Source: Vibrio agarivorans
GTDB lineage: Bacteria > Pseudomonadota > Gammaproteobacteria > Enterobacterales > Vibrionaceae
DNA length: 64,000 bases
NCBI RefSeq assembly: GCF_030409635.1
Contig: NZ_JAUFQF010000004.1
Span: 1,460,241-1,524,240 of the forward strand
Reading direction: 5' to 3'
Shown: piece by piece, positions 29,642 through 39,815 of the stretch
Position numbering within the stretch: the first letter of the stretch is position 1
How the letters are laid out: each line of letters opens with the position of its first letter
Made by a program: the position numbers and the translations under genes
Notes under the pieces: generated by a model
The model's input: only the letters and a program-made list of their open reading frames with translations
Told to the model about the DNA's origin: nothing
Database searches by the model: none

Positions 29642-32116
29642 TTGTCACAACTACCCATCAATCAGGTTTTACCTCAGCTACTTCAAGCGGTTGAAAAGCA
29701 CGCTCAAGTGATCTTAAAAGCCGCGCCAGGCGCAGGTAAATCCACTTACTTCCCGTTAAAACTCCTCGAGCAGCATCAAGGCAGTGGCAAGATCATTATG
29801 CTTGAGCCTCGTCGATTAGCAGCGAAAAGCATTGCTCACTATATTGCCCAGCAATGTGGTGAAGCTGTGGGGCATCGTGTGGGCTATCGAATCAAAGGTG
29901 AGAGTAAGTCGAGTAGCAGCACAAAACTCGAGATAGTGACCGAAGGGATTTTGACCCGCATGATCCAGTCTGATCCTGAGCTGACGGATGTGGATATTAT
30001 TCTGTTTGATGAGTTTCACGAACGCAGTCTTCACGCTGACACGGCATTAGCGTTGAGTCTTGAGATACAAGCGGCTCTGCGTGATGACTTAACGCTGGTG
30101 GTGATGTCAGCGACATTGGATGACCAAGCGCTGAAGCTGCTGTTGCCAGAGGCGGAGTATATTGAATCACAAGGTCGGCAATACCCGGTCGACCACAGCT
30201 ACCGCCCCTTATCACAAAATGAACGCCTTCCCGCGGTGATGAGTGCGCAAATTCAGCATCTTATGGCAACCCAAAGTGGATCTCTTTTGGCATTTCTGCC
30301 TGGTGTTGCCGCCATTAAGCAAGTCGAGGGTTTGTTGAGAGATGGGCTGCCGCTCGATGAGAATATCGACGTATTTCCATTGCATGGCGCGCTGGACTTT
30401 AAGCAGCAGCAAGCGGCGATTGCTCCCTGTCAAAATGGTCGGCGAAAAGTAGTCTTGGCCACCAATATAGCTGAGACCTCGCTGACGATTGAAGGCATCC
30501 GCATGGTGGTGGACTCTGGGTTCGAGCGAGTGGCTCGTTTTGACTTATCCACCGGAATGACACGTCTTGAGCAGCAAAGGATTGCGCAATCTTCGGCGCA
30601 GCAGCGCAGTGGTCGAGCAGGACGCCTAGAGGCGGGCTTATGTCTGCGCCTCTACTCGGAATCGCAACTCAACCAGCAGCCTATGGTGGCAAGTCCAGAT
30701 ATTCTGCACTCTGATCTTGCTCCTTTAGCGATGGAGTTACTCAACTGGGGGACACAAGACGCCGCAGATCTTCAGTGGCTAGATTTACCGCCGGCGGCGG
30801 CGATGAATCAAGCTTTTGGCCTACTGTGTTCCTTAGGCTTGATAGATGCATCTCATCGTTTAACCACCATGGGAAAAAGTGCCTATCAATTGGGTTTAGA
30901 GCCTCGTTTGGCGAGCATGCTATTACAATCTGAGCGCTTAGGAGCGAAACACCTAACCGCAGCGATAGTGGCGGCGGCACTGATTGAAGAGCTAGAGCGT
31001 AATGTCACGGATTTAGCATACTCATTGCACCGATTGCAATCAGGACGGCATGATCGTCAAGCGCTGGTGCGCAAGCGTATTGATGGCTTAGCACGTAAGT
31101 TCAAGATGCAAGTGGATATAAAGCTTATTGCTGAGGAGAGTATCGGTGAAGTTCTCGCGCTTGGCTATCCTGATCGCATAGCTCAACGCCGCTCAAAACT
31201 GACGCAAGATTTTCGCCTTGCGAATGGTCATGGCGCGCAAGTCTATGACCAATCGCTGTTTCAGCACCAAGATTATCTCGTAGCCATTGATGTATTGCGC
31301 TCTTTGGGTAAACCGAGCGTGATTCAAGCCGCTTGTGCGCTAGATATTGAATCCTTACAGCAAAATGCGCCAATGTTATTTGAACAGCGAGAGCAAGTGG
31401 ACTGGAGCGACTCGAAAGGGCGCTTGCTGGCTGAAAAACAGATAAAGATTGGTCAGTTAGTGATTGCGAGAGAGGCCCTACCGGAGCCCGACCAAAGTCA
31501 AATGGCTCAAGCGCTGCTTAGCTACGTGCAACGTAAAGGGCTAGATATCTTGCATTGGGATGAGCCAGCACAGCAGCTCTACCAGAGAATTCTGTGCGCT
31601 ATTGATTGGCTGCCAGAGCAATCTTGGCCATTGATGGATAAACAATCACTCACGGATGACATTGAGAGCTGGTTATTACCCTACCTTAATGAAGTGAATA
31701 GTGTGAAGCAGTTGAGTCGAGTCGATGTTTCGCAGGCGCTACTAGCTCGTTTGGGGTGGCCTTTGAATCAACATCTTGATAAATGGGTGCCTAAAGGGCT
31801 GACATTGCCAACGGGGCGCTCGCAGCGCTTACACTATCAGCAAGGTAAGGAGCCAATGCTGTCGGTACGACTGCAAGAGATGTTTGGTGAGCCACAATCG
31901 CCGACAGTTGCGTTGGGTAAAGTGGCGGTGGTGATTGAATTGTTATCGCCTGCTCAACGCCCACTGCAGGTGACGAAAGATCTCGCAGGTTTTTGGTCTG
32001 GTTCGTACCGTGAAGTACAAAAAGAGATGAAGGGACGCTACCCGAAGCACGTTTGGCCGGATGATCCCGCTCAGCATCAAGCGACAACCAAAACCAAACG
32101 CCAGCTCGGAAAATAA
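29642..32116 (+). CDS. hrpB: ATP-dependent helicase HrpB
   Basis: DEAH-box RNA/DNA helicase-like protein of bacteria, function poorly defined. The 824-aa protein has motif I APGAGKST, motif II DEFHER (DEFH instead of DEAH, normal for HrpB), motif III SAT, and motif VI QRSGRAGR. The C-terminal HrpB-specific domain follows. The start is TTG at 29642 with AGGA eight nt upstream, and no nearby ATG fits. mrcB follows 11 nt later, so the two are co-transcribed. Confidence 0.95.
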   Translation: MSQLPINQVLPQLLQAVEKHAQVILKAAPGAGKSTYFPLKLLEQHQGSGKIIMLEPRRLAAKSIAHYIAQQCGEAVGHRVGYRIKGESKSSSSTKLEIVTEGILTRMIQSDPELTDVDIILFDEFHERSLHADTALALSLEIQAALRDDLTLVVMSATLDDQALKLLLPEAEYIESQGRQYPVDHSYRPLSQNERLPAVMSAQIQHLMATQSGSLLAFLPGVAAIKQVEGLLRDGLPLDENIDVFPLHGALDFKQQQAAIAPCQNGRRKVVLATNIAETSLTIEGIRMVVDSGFERVARFDLSTGMTRLEQQRIAQSSAQQRSGRAGRLEAGLCLRLYSESQLNQQPMVASPDILHSDLAPLAMELLNWGTQDAADLQWLDLPPAAAMNQAFGLLCSLGLIDASHRLTTMGKSAYQLGLEPRLASMLLQSERLGAKHLTAAIVAAALIEELERNVTDLAYSLHRLQSGRHDRQALVRKRIDGLARKFKMQVDIKLIAEESIGEVLALGYPDRIAQRRSKLTQDFRLANGHGAQVYDQSLFQHQDYLVAIDVLRSLGKPSVIQAACALDIESLQQNAPMLFEQREQVDWSDSKGRLLAEKQIKIGQLVIAREALPEPDQSQMAQALLSYVQRKGLDILHWDEPAQQLYQRILCAIDWLPEQSWPLMDKQSLTDDIESWLLPYLNEVNSVKQLSRVDVSQALLARLGWPLNQHLDKWVPKGLTLPTGRSQRLHYQQGKEPMLSVRLQEMFGEPQSPTVALGKVAVVIELLSPAQRPLQVTKDLAGFWSGSYREVQKEMKGRYPKHVWPDDPAQHQATTKTKRQLGK

Positions 32117-32127
32117 AGAACAAGATC

Positions 32128-34530
32128 ATGACAGAACAGAAAAAACCAACCAGGAAACCGGCGGCAAAGAAGCCAGCAACTAAACGCGCGTCTACCACGA
32201 AGAAGGCGAGTGCAAAAAAGCGCGCGCCTGCTAAACGAAAAACGAGCGGTGGCAAAGGGGCGGCTAACAAACCTAGCTGGATCAAACGATTTTGGTCTTT
32301 GACTTGGAAATGTGGGTTGGCATTGTTGGCTGTTTTGGTCGTGGTCGGGATCTATCTCGATACCGTGGTGAGACAGAAGTTTGATGGGCAGCTGTTTGAT
32401 CTCCCAACGGTGGTGTATGCGCGAATCTTAACTCTCACGCCTGGCCAAGACATCACTATTCAAGAGGTTCGTAACGAGCTTGATGTGCTCAACTACCGTA
32501 AAGTCTCACAGCCCAAATATCCCGGTGAATACTCATCATCATCGACGCGTATTGAGTTAATACGCCGACCTTTTGAGTTTACGGATGGTGCAGAGGGTGA
32601 TCGCCGTGTGATGCTTCATTTTGGGGATGGTCAACTTAATCGTATTCAATCCCTCGATCGTGGTGGGGACCTTGGCTATCTGCGTATTGACCCTAAAATG
32701 CTCGGCATGCTTGAAAAGAACGTGGGTGAGCATCGCCTGTTTCTCAAGCGCGATCAATTTCCTGAAATCATGGTTGATGCCCTGTTAGTTACCGAAGATC
32801 GTAACTTCTACCAGCATGATGGCGTTTCTCCTGTTGCGATAGCCCGGGCTATGGTGGTGAACATCAAGGCAGGGCGCACAGTGCAAGGGGGCAGTACCTT
32901 AACGCAGCAGCTAGCTAAAAACCTATTCTTGTCCAGTGACCGAACGCTGTGGCGTAAGGTGCGTGAAGCCTATATCGCGATCTTGTTGGATTATCGCTAC
33001 GACAAGGATCGTATTCTTGAGGCCTACCTCAATGAGGTGTATTTAGGTCATAGCGCAGGGCAAGCGATTCATGGTTTTGGCTTGGCTTCCAGACTCTATT
33101 TTGGTCAGCCGATCCAAGAGTTGAGGATTGATCAGCTAGCACTATTGGTCGGTATGGTGAAAGGCCCTTCGTATTACAACCCGATACGTCACCCTCAACG
33201 AGCAAAAGAGCGTAGAGACTTGGTGCTACGCCTGATGATGCAAAATGAGTTGCTGACGGCGAGTGAGTTTAATGAAGCGGCCAGCCGTGGGCTCGATATT
33301 CAAGATAACCCGCGCATTGCCAGTCGTCAGCCTGCTTATTTCCAACAAGTGAATCGAGAGCTGTCGGACAAAGTTGGTAGCGCATTCCGTTCCGGCGTCG
33401 GTCTTAAAGTATTTACCTCATTAGATCCTGTCTCTCAATCGAAGTTAGAAAGGGCGATTACACAAAAAGTCCCGGATCTCGAGCGCGTCTCAGGTGCAGG
33501 ACTCGAGGGCGCAGCGATTGCTGTTGATCGTCAAACCGGTGAGATTCGAGCTATGGTGGGCGGAAAACGCACTGGCTATGATGGTTTTAATCGAGCGTTG
33601 AATGCCAGCCGCCAGATTGGTTCTTTGGCCAAGCCTGCGGTATACCTGACTGCACTGGAGAAGCCAGAGGAGTATCAACTGGCGACAACGCTACAAGATA
33701 AGCCAATATCACTCAAAGGTAGCCAAGGAAATGTTTGGTCTCCGCGAAATTATGATCGTCAGTATCGCGGTGACGTGCCATTGTATGAGGCGTTGTCAAA
33801 GTCTCTCAACGTTCCGACCGTACAATTGGGCATGGCATTGGGTTTACCTGCAGTCATCGACACTTTTGAAAAGTTAGGCGTCGATAGACAAGAAATTCGC
33901 CCTGTACCTTCTATGTTGTTAGGGTCATTTACCCTGACGCCTTATCAGGTTGCTCAGATGTATCAAACCTTGACCAATAGCGGCCGTATTGCGCCGCTGT
34001 CAGCGTTGCGCTCGGTGGTGGATAACGAGGGTAAGGTTCTGTTTGATTCATTGCCTCATGTCTCACGCGCAGTGCCTGAGCAAGCGGCATGGCTGACTAC
34101 ATTCGCAATGAAGCAAGGTGTCGCAAGCGGCACAGGGCGTTTCTTACAGTCACAGTTTGCCTGGGCGCAACTAGCCGGCAAAACCGGCACAAGTAATGAT
34201 ACCCGTGACAGTTGGTTTGTCGGTGTTGATGGGCGCGAGGTGACAACGGTTTGGCTGGGGCGTGATGACAATAAACCGACAAAGCTCACCGGTTCGAGTG
34301 GTGCACTGCGTGTTTATGCTCATTACTTAAACGATCGCATTCCACAGCAGTTGGTGTTGCCTTGGCCGCAACAAATATCAACGGTTGGCTTTCGCCGAGA
34401 AAATAGCGGTGCGCTTGAATATGACTGCCGAAGTAAAACCACATTGCCGGTTTGGGACCCGCAAGGTCACTTTAAGAAAGGCTGTGAATCACAACCAACG
34501 GATTGGTTGAAAAAGCTGTTTACGTGGTAG
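32128..34530 (+). CDS. mrcB: Penicillin-binding protein 1B (bifunctional)
   Basis: Polymerises and cross-links peptidoglycan. The 800-aa protein begins with a very Lys/Ala-rich cytoplasmic tail (residues 1-45), then one membrane helix (LALLAVLVVVGIYLD) and a UB2H domain (LpoB-docking in relatives). The GT51 transglycosylase carries catalytic E223 in TEDRNFYQHDG. The transpeptidase has nucleophile S499 in SLAK, a later SLN motif, and KTGTS. A C-terminal extension of about 40 residues holds a Cys pair. Confidence 0.97.
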   Translation: MTEQKKPTRKPAAKKPATKRASTTKKASAKKRAPAKRKTSGGKGAANKPSWIKRFWSLTWKCGLALLAVLVVVGIYLDTVVRQKFDGQLFDLPTVVYARILTLTPGQDITIQEVRNELDVLNYRKVSQPKYPGEYSSSSTRIELIRRPFEFTDGAEGDRRVMLHFGDGQLNRIQSLDRGGDLGYLRIDPKMLGMLEKNVGEHRLFLKRDQFPEIMVDALLVTEDRNFYQHDGVSPVAIARAMVVNIKAGRTVQGGSTLTQQLAKNLFLSSDRTLWRKVREAYIAILLDYRYDKDRILEAYLNEVYLGHSAGQAIHGFGLASRLYFGQPIQELRIDQLALLVGMVKGPSYYNPIRHPQRAKERRDLVLRLMMQNELLTASEFNEAASRGLDIQDNPRIASRQPAYFQQVNRELSDKVGSAFRSGVGLKVFTSLDPVSQSKLERAITQKVPDLERVSGAGLEGAAIAVDRQTGEIRAMVGGKRTGYDGFNRALNASRQIGSLAKPAVYLTALEKPEEYQLATTLQDKPISLKGSQGNVWSPRNYDRQYRGDVPLYEALSKSLNVPTVQLGMALGLPAVIDTFEKLGVDRQEIRPVPSMLLGSFTLTPYQVAQMYQTLTNSGRIAPLSALRSVVDNEGKVLFDSLPHVSRAVPEQAAWLTTFAMKQGVASGTGRFLQSQFAWAQLAGKTGTSNDTRDSWFVGVDGREVTTVWLGRDDNKPTKLTGSSGALRVYAHYLNDRIPQQLVLPWPQQISTVGFRRENSGALEYDCRSKTTLPVWDPQGHFKKGCESQPTDWLKKLFTW

Positions 34531-34579
34531 ATGATATAACGCGTAATCAGCACCTTACATGAAAACAACAAGGATAGTT

Positions 34580-36898
34580 ATGCTGCGTCATTTTTGCTTA
34601 ACATTGACTGCGGTTGCGGCTTGGGTTTCTCCCCTTGTCGCAACGGCAAGTGAAGAGAGTCGTGTCACATCAGAGAAAGAGCGCCCAACCATTGCTCTTG
34701 TGCTTGCTGGTGGTGGTGCGAAAGGTGCTGCGCACATCGGTGTGATTAAAGCCCTTGAAGAGATGCAGATCCCCATCGATATTGTCACCGGTACCAGCAT
34801 GGGCTCCTTTGTCGGCGGCCTGTATGCAACCGGCATGTCGGCGGATGAAATAGAGAGCTTTATCTATAGTGTTGAATGGAATGATGGTTATCGCGACCGT
34901 GTTGCACGCAGCGAAAGGCGAGTGCGCGATAAAGAGTACGAAGACCGCTACACGCTAAACCCAGAATTGGGTATCGGCTTTGGTGAGTTCCGCTCCCCGA
35001 GAGGATTGGTTCAAGGGCAAGGCATGCTGAGAATTTTGCGTGAGACCACAGGTAACGTTTCACGTTTAGACTCCTTTGATGAGCTAGCGATTCCCTACCG
35101 CTCTGTTGCCAGTGATATTGTGGAGCTTGAGCCTGTGGTAATCGGTGATGGCTATTTGATTGATGCCATGATGGCCAGTATGTCTGTTCCTGGTGCACTC
35201 CCTCCTTATGAAATCGATGGTCGCTTGCTAGTCGATGGCGGCGTCACAAATAACATGCCCGTCGATGTTGCCTATCAAATGGGTGCAGATGTGGTGATTG
35301 CTGTCGATATCAGTAGTGACTACAAAGAGTTAGATGAATTTACCAGCTTATTTACCGTCGCTGACCAGCTCTCAAACTATATGGTACGCCGTAGCACTCG
35401 AGAGCAAAAAGCTCTGCTGCGTGAGGGTGATATCTACATGCACCCAGAAGTGGGTGACATGCAAACCACCGAGTTTGACCGTATGCCTTCCGCTTTTGAT
35501 AGAGGGTATGAAATCGCTCATGCCAATAATGCTGCATTGGCAAAGCTATCGGTTTCTAGCGCAGAATACCAAAAGTATATCGACCAAAAACAACAGCGTC
35601 GCAATGCACTCGACTTTGGACATGAGCTCTCGGTCGATCGCATCGAACTTGCTAATAGCTCACACTACAGTGATAAAGTTATTGAGCACCGCTTAGCGAT
35701 TGAAGAGGGTGGTCCACTGACCTTTGAAGAGCTTGAAGAGAGTGTGGATAGGCTTTATGTGTTGGATCGCTTTGAACGCGTTACCTACCAGTATGACAAG
35801 CGCGAAGACGAGAACGTGTTAAAAGTGAATGTTGAAGAGAAGCGCTGGGGACCAAACTATCTGAATTTCCGCTTTTTCTTGGAAGATGACTTTGACACGA
35901 GTAGCCAATATGCGCTCGGTGCTTCGATAAATTTTACCGATCTCAATGAACATGGTGCTGAGCTGACCACCAATATGGAGATGGGGACAGATAAATTGCT
36001 AGAGGGCAACTTTTATACGCCTCTGTCTCCTAGCTTAAACTGGTTTTCTACGTCATCTGTGAGATACACCGATGAACAGCGTCACATGCCATTAGACTTT
36101 GATACAGGTGAAATTCCTGAGCCAAGCTTGGATACTATTGATGACTTCATTCCTGTTTCTTACAAGAAGATAGAGGCTGAGTTAGCTGTAGGGTTCCAAA
36201 CGGAGTTGTGGCGCTTAATGAAACTCGGCGGTCGCTACACTAAAGGACAAGCTGAATTCTCTACGGTGAGCTCTGCAGGCAAGGTGGATTTTGATCGAAT
36301 TGGCGCGTTTGTGAACTTTAGACTGGATACGTTAGATAGTTTTTCATTACCAACAAAAGGCTATTACCTAAGCGTAGAGTATTTGTATTCGCTTGATAAT
36401 GTCACTCCAAATGAATCAGTAGGTATTATTGATGAGATTAGCAACGATCGAGTGCAAGAGTTTTCAATTCAGGGCAGTGCAGCCCACAGTTTTGAGCGAC
36501 ATACTATCGTTGGGAATTTTGATTACGGCGTTGTAGAAAATACCAGTGGGGATTTTCCTGTTGATCCTAAAGAGCTCGGTGGCTTCTTGAGCTTGTCGGG
36601 TATCTCACGTAACAGTATGATTGGTAATAACTTACTGTTTGGTAGCCTAGCCTACCGCTACCGCTGGTTTGATAACGATTTTGGTATGTTCCAGTCCCCT
36701 GTCTATCTTGGTGGTTCGGTGGAATATGGTGGTGTGTGGAATGACACAGACCTTCGCTTTGATGAAGCGCCACTGTATGTTGCTGGTTCAGTTTTTGCCG
36801 GAATTGATAGCCCAATTGGACCTATTATGTTTGCTTACGGACGAACCGAAGAGAACAAAGACTCGGTTTATCTAATTCTCGGGACGTCGTTTAAGTAG
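34580..36898 (+). CDS. Patatin-like phospholipase with POTRA and beta-barrel (PlpD-like)
   Basis: Predicted outer-membrane patatin protein of the type Vd (PlpD) group: signal peptide, patatin domain, one POTRA-like domain, then a BamA/Omp85-like beta-barrel. The start at 34580 has AAGGA six nt upstream and gives a clean signal peptide; the ATG at 34559 lacks this. The patatin catalytic pair is visible: oxyanion loop GGGAKG, nucleophile S73 in GTSMG and D219 in DGGVTNN. The POTRA-like part is about residues 345-420. The barrel is rich in alternating aromatic strands and ends in FK, not a classical terminal F. Lipid substrate and surface exposure are inference. Confidence 0.9.
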   Translation: MLRHFCLTLTAVAAWVSPLVATASEESRVTSEKERPTIALVLAGGGAKGAAHIGVIKALEEMQIPIDIVTGTSMGSFVGGLYATGMSADEIESFIYSVEWNDGYRDRVARSERRVRDKEYEDRYTLNPELGIGFGEFRSPRGLVQGQGMLRILRETTGNVSRLDSFDELAIPYRSVASDIVELEPVVIGDGYLIDAMMASMSVPGALPPYEIDGRLLVDGGVTNNMPVDVAYQMGADVVIAVDISSDYKELDEFTSLFTVADQLSNYMVRRSTREQKALLREGDIYMHPEVGDMQTTEFDRMPSAFDRGYEIAHANNAALAKLSVSSAEYQKYIDQKQQRRNALDFGHELSVDRIELANSSHYSDKVIEHRLAIEEGGPLTFEELEESVDRLYVLDRFERVTYQYDKREDENVLKVNVEEKRWGPNYLNFRFFLEDDFDTSSQYALGASINFTDLNEHGAELTTNMEMGTDKLLEGNFYTPLSPSLNWFSTSSVRYTDEQRHMPLDFDTGEIPEPSLDTIDDFIPVSYKKIEAELAVGFQTELWRLMKLGGRYTKGQAEFSTVSSAGKVDFDRIGAFVNFRLDTLDSFSLPTKGYYLSVEYLYSLDNVTPNESVGIIDEISNDRVQEFSIQGSAAHSFERHTIVGNFDYGVVENTSGDFPVDPKELGGFLSLSGISRNSMIGNNLLFGSLAYRYRWFDNDFGMFQSPVYLGGSVEYGGVWNDTDLRFDEAPLYVAGSVFAGIDSPIGPIMFAYGRTEENKDSVYLILGTSFK

Positions 36899-36910
36899 CG
36901 ATTGAAAAAA

Positions 36911-36960
36911 CATCACTTTTTGTTCCAACTTGCTATGTTGGTCAAAGTGGTGAGATTTTA
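36911..36960 (+). terminator. Terminator-like hairpin after the patatin gene
   Basis: CACTTT (36914-36919) pairs with AAAGTG (36944-36949), and inside it CCAAC (36925-36929) pairs with GTTGG (36937-36941). GAGATTTTAATTT follows. This is a plausible two-part stem with a modest U-tract. Confidence 0.4.
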
Positions 36961-37092
36961 ATTTATCGTTAAATTTGCTATCTTACGTCCCACAGTTTGG
37001 CCTCTCTGGCGCTGTTCATTCTTATTTATAGAGTGACCTCAATTTAGCTAAATGATTGAAAAGGCGAAGGAGTTGCCAAGTTTTCCAAGGAT

Positions 37093-37123
37093 GTCCAATC
37101 CTATTCTAACTATAAGGATGGAC
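37093..37123 (+). promoter_or_regulatory. Hairpin in the acnB leader
   Basis: GTCCA-a-TCCT (37093-37102) pairs with AGGA-TGGAC (37115-37123), nine pairs with one bulged A. It lies 21 nt before the acnB GTG. It could affect mRNA stability or translation; no factor is identifiable from sequence. Confidence 0.35.
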
Positions 37124-37143
37124 CGCAATGAGAGGAAATAGTC

Positions 37144-39733
37144 GTGCTTGAAGCCTACCGTAAACACGTCGAAGAGCGTGCTTCTGAAGGAGTTGTCCCT
37201 AAACCACTAGACGCTGAGCAAGTGGCTGGACTTGTTGAACTTCTAAAGACCCCCCCCACAAGGTGAAGAAGCGTTTATTCTTGACCTATTAGAGAATCGT
37301 ATCCCACCAGGTGTAGATGAAGCGGCGTATGTAAAAGCCGGGTTCCTGACTGCTGTCGCGAAAGGCGACGTGGTATCTCCACTGGTCAGCCGTGAAAAAG
37401 CGGCGCAGCTATTAGGCACAATGCAAGGCGGTTACAACATCGCACCATTGGTCGAGTTCTTAGAAGACGAACTGCTCGCGCCTATCGCTGTCAAAGCCCT
37501 TTCTCACACGCTTTTGATGTTTGACGCTTTCTATGATGTAGAAGAGAAAGCAAAAGCGGGTAACACTCATGCGCAGCAAGTTCTGCAGTCTTGGGCCGAC
37601 GCTGAGTGGTTCACCTCGAAAGAGAAAGTCGCAGAAAAAATTACCGTTAAAGTCTTTAAAGTCACCGGTGAAACCAATACCGATGACCTCTCTCCTGCAC
37701 CTGATGCGTGGTCACGCCCAGATATTCCAGTACATGCGAAAGCGATGCTGAAGATGGAACGTGATGGCATTAATCCTGATGAGCCGGGCAGCGTTGGTCC
37801 AATCAAACAGATTGAAGACCTACAGAAAGACGGTATCCCACTCGCCTATGTTGGCGATGTTGTCGGGACAGGTTCTTCACGTAAATCAGCGACAAACTCT
37901 GTGCTGTGGTTTATGGGTGAAGATATTCCTTATGTTCCAAACAAGCGCACTGGCGGTATCTGTTTAGGTGGCAAAATTGCCCCAATTTTCTATAACACAA
38001 TGGAAGACTCTGGCGCATTGCCGATCGAACTCAATGTTCAAGATATGAATATGGGTGACGTAATTGACATCTACCCTTATGAAGGTGTGGTTCGTAAAGA
38101 CGGCGCTGAGATTTCAAGTTTTGAACTTAGCAAAGTACTGCTAGATGAAGTACGTGCTGGTGGTCGCATTCCACTGATCATCGGTCGAGGCTTAACGAGT
38201 CGTGCACGTACAGCTCTGGGTCTTGAAGATACCGACTTATTTGCCAAACCAGTGGATCCATCTGCTTCTGATAAGGGCTACACGCTCGCTCAGAAAATGG
38301 TCGGTAAAGCGTGTGGCGCAGAAGGTGTGCGCGCCGGTCAATACTGTGAACCGAAAATGACCACGGTAGGCTCGCAAGATACTACTGGCCCTATGACGCG
38401 TGATGAGCTGAAAGATCTTGCATGTCTTGGCTTCTCTGCTGACCTTGTGATGCAGTCATTCTGTCATACATCGGCTTACCCAAAGCCGGTTGATGTCAAT
38501 ACTCACCACACTCTTCCTGACTTTATTATGAACCGTGGCGGTGTGTCACTGCGCCCAGGTGATGGTGTTATCCACTCATGGTTAAACCGCATGCTTCTGC
38601 CAGATACGGTTGGTACAGGTGGTGATTCACATACTCGTTTCCCGCTTGGTATTTCATTCCCAGCAGGCTCGGGTCTAGTGGCGTTTGCAGCTGCAACGGG
38701 TGTGATGCCGCTAGATATGCCTGAATCTATTTTGGTTCGCTTCAAAGGTGAAATGCAGCCGGGTATTACGTTGCGCGATCTTGTTCATGCGATCCCTTAC
38801 TACGGAATTAAACAAGGGCTACTGACGGTAGAAAAAGCGGGCAAGATTAACGAATTCTCGGGCCGTGTACTTGAAATTGAAGGTGTAGAGCACCTGACGG
38901 TTGAGCAAGCATTTGAGTTGTCAGATGCGTCAGCAGAGCGCTCGGCGGCAGGTTGTACAGTGAAACTGTCACAAGAGTCTATCGAAGAGTATCTCAACTC
39001 AAATATCACCATGCTTAAGTGGATGATCTCTGAAGGTTATGGCGATCGTCGTACCATTGAGCGTCGTATCACAGCAATGCAAGAGTGGCTGGCAAACCCA
39101 GAGCTTATGGAAGCGGATAGCGATGCAGAATACGCGCACGTTATCGAGATTGACTTGGCTGAGATCAACGAGCCAATTCTTTGTGCGCCAAATGACCCAG
39201 ATGACGCTCGCCTACTGTCTGACGTGCAAGGCACCAAGATCGATGAGGTGTTCATCGGCTCTTGTATGACGAACATTGGTCACTTCCGCGCTGCGGGTAA
39301 ACTATTAGATAAGTTCTCTGGCCAGCTTGATACTCGCTTGTGGGTGGCACCGCCAACTAAGATGGATAAAGACCAACTAACGGAAGAAGGTTACTATGGC
39401 ATCTTTGGCCGCGCTGGGGTTCGCATTGAAACGCCAGGGTGTTCATTGTGTATGGGTAACCAAGCACGCGTAGCTGATAAAGCCACGGTTATGTCGACAT
39501 CGACACGTAACTTCCCGAACCGCTTGGGTACAGGAGCAAATGTCTATCTGTCATCTGCTGAGCTTGCCGCAGTGGGCGCAATTCTAGGTCGAATCCCAAC
39601 CATGGGTGAGTACCTTGAATACGCACAACAAATCGATGCAACTGCAGCCGATACATACCGTTACTTGAACTTCCATAAAATGGAACAGTACACCAAGAAA
39701 GCGGATGAAGTGATCTTTCAAGAGCCAGCATAA
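37144..39733 (+). pseudogene. acnB: Aconitate hydratase B, +1 frameshift near the 5' end
   Basis: TCA-cycle enzyme converting citrate to isocitrate; it also acts on 2-methylcitrate and binds RNA when it loses its 4Fe-4S cluster. The start is GTG at 37144 after GAGGAAAT, with a normal AcnB N-terminus (LEAYRKHVEERASEG). The run of eight C at 37250-37257 has one C more than the reading frame needs, so translation stops at TGA 37264-37266 after 40 codons. Downstream, the +1 frame is intact to 39733, with Fe-S cysteines in GSCMTN and CSLCMGN. Removing one C gives about 862 aa, the normal length. Absence of other damage suggests a base-calling error or a very recent mutation. Confidence 0.93.
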
Positions 39734-39771
39734 ATCTGGCGTTTGAACACTTTTTCAGCTGATATGAATAT

Positions 39772-39803
39772 GGGCCGCTATTGATAGCGGCCCTTGTGTT
39801 TCT
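39772..39803. terminator. Terminator between acnB and garK
   Basis: GGGCCGCTA (39772-39780), loop TTGA, TAGCGGCCC (39785-39793), then TTGTGTTTCT. It is a strong stem between convergent genes. Confidence 0.8.
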
Positions 39804-39815
39804 AGCTGGGGAATA

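Noticed and set aside
31791..32285. 164-codon antisense frame over the hrpB/mrcB junction
   Set aside because: It spans two well-supported genes and arises from the Lys/Ala-rich start of mrcB; no independent support.
37370..39733. A shorter acnB starting at GTG 37370
   Set aside because: It would lack about 75 conserved N-terminal residues, which are encoded intact upstream in the other frame. A frameshift explains the data better than a new start.
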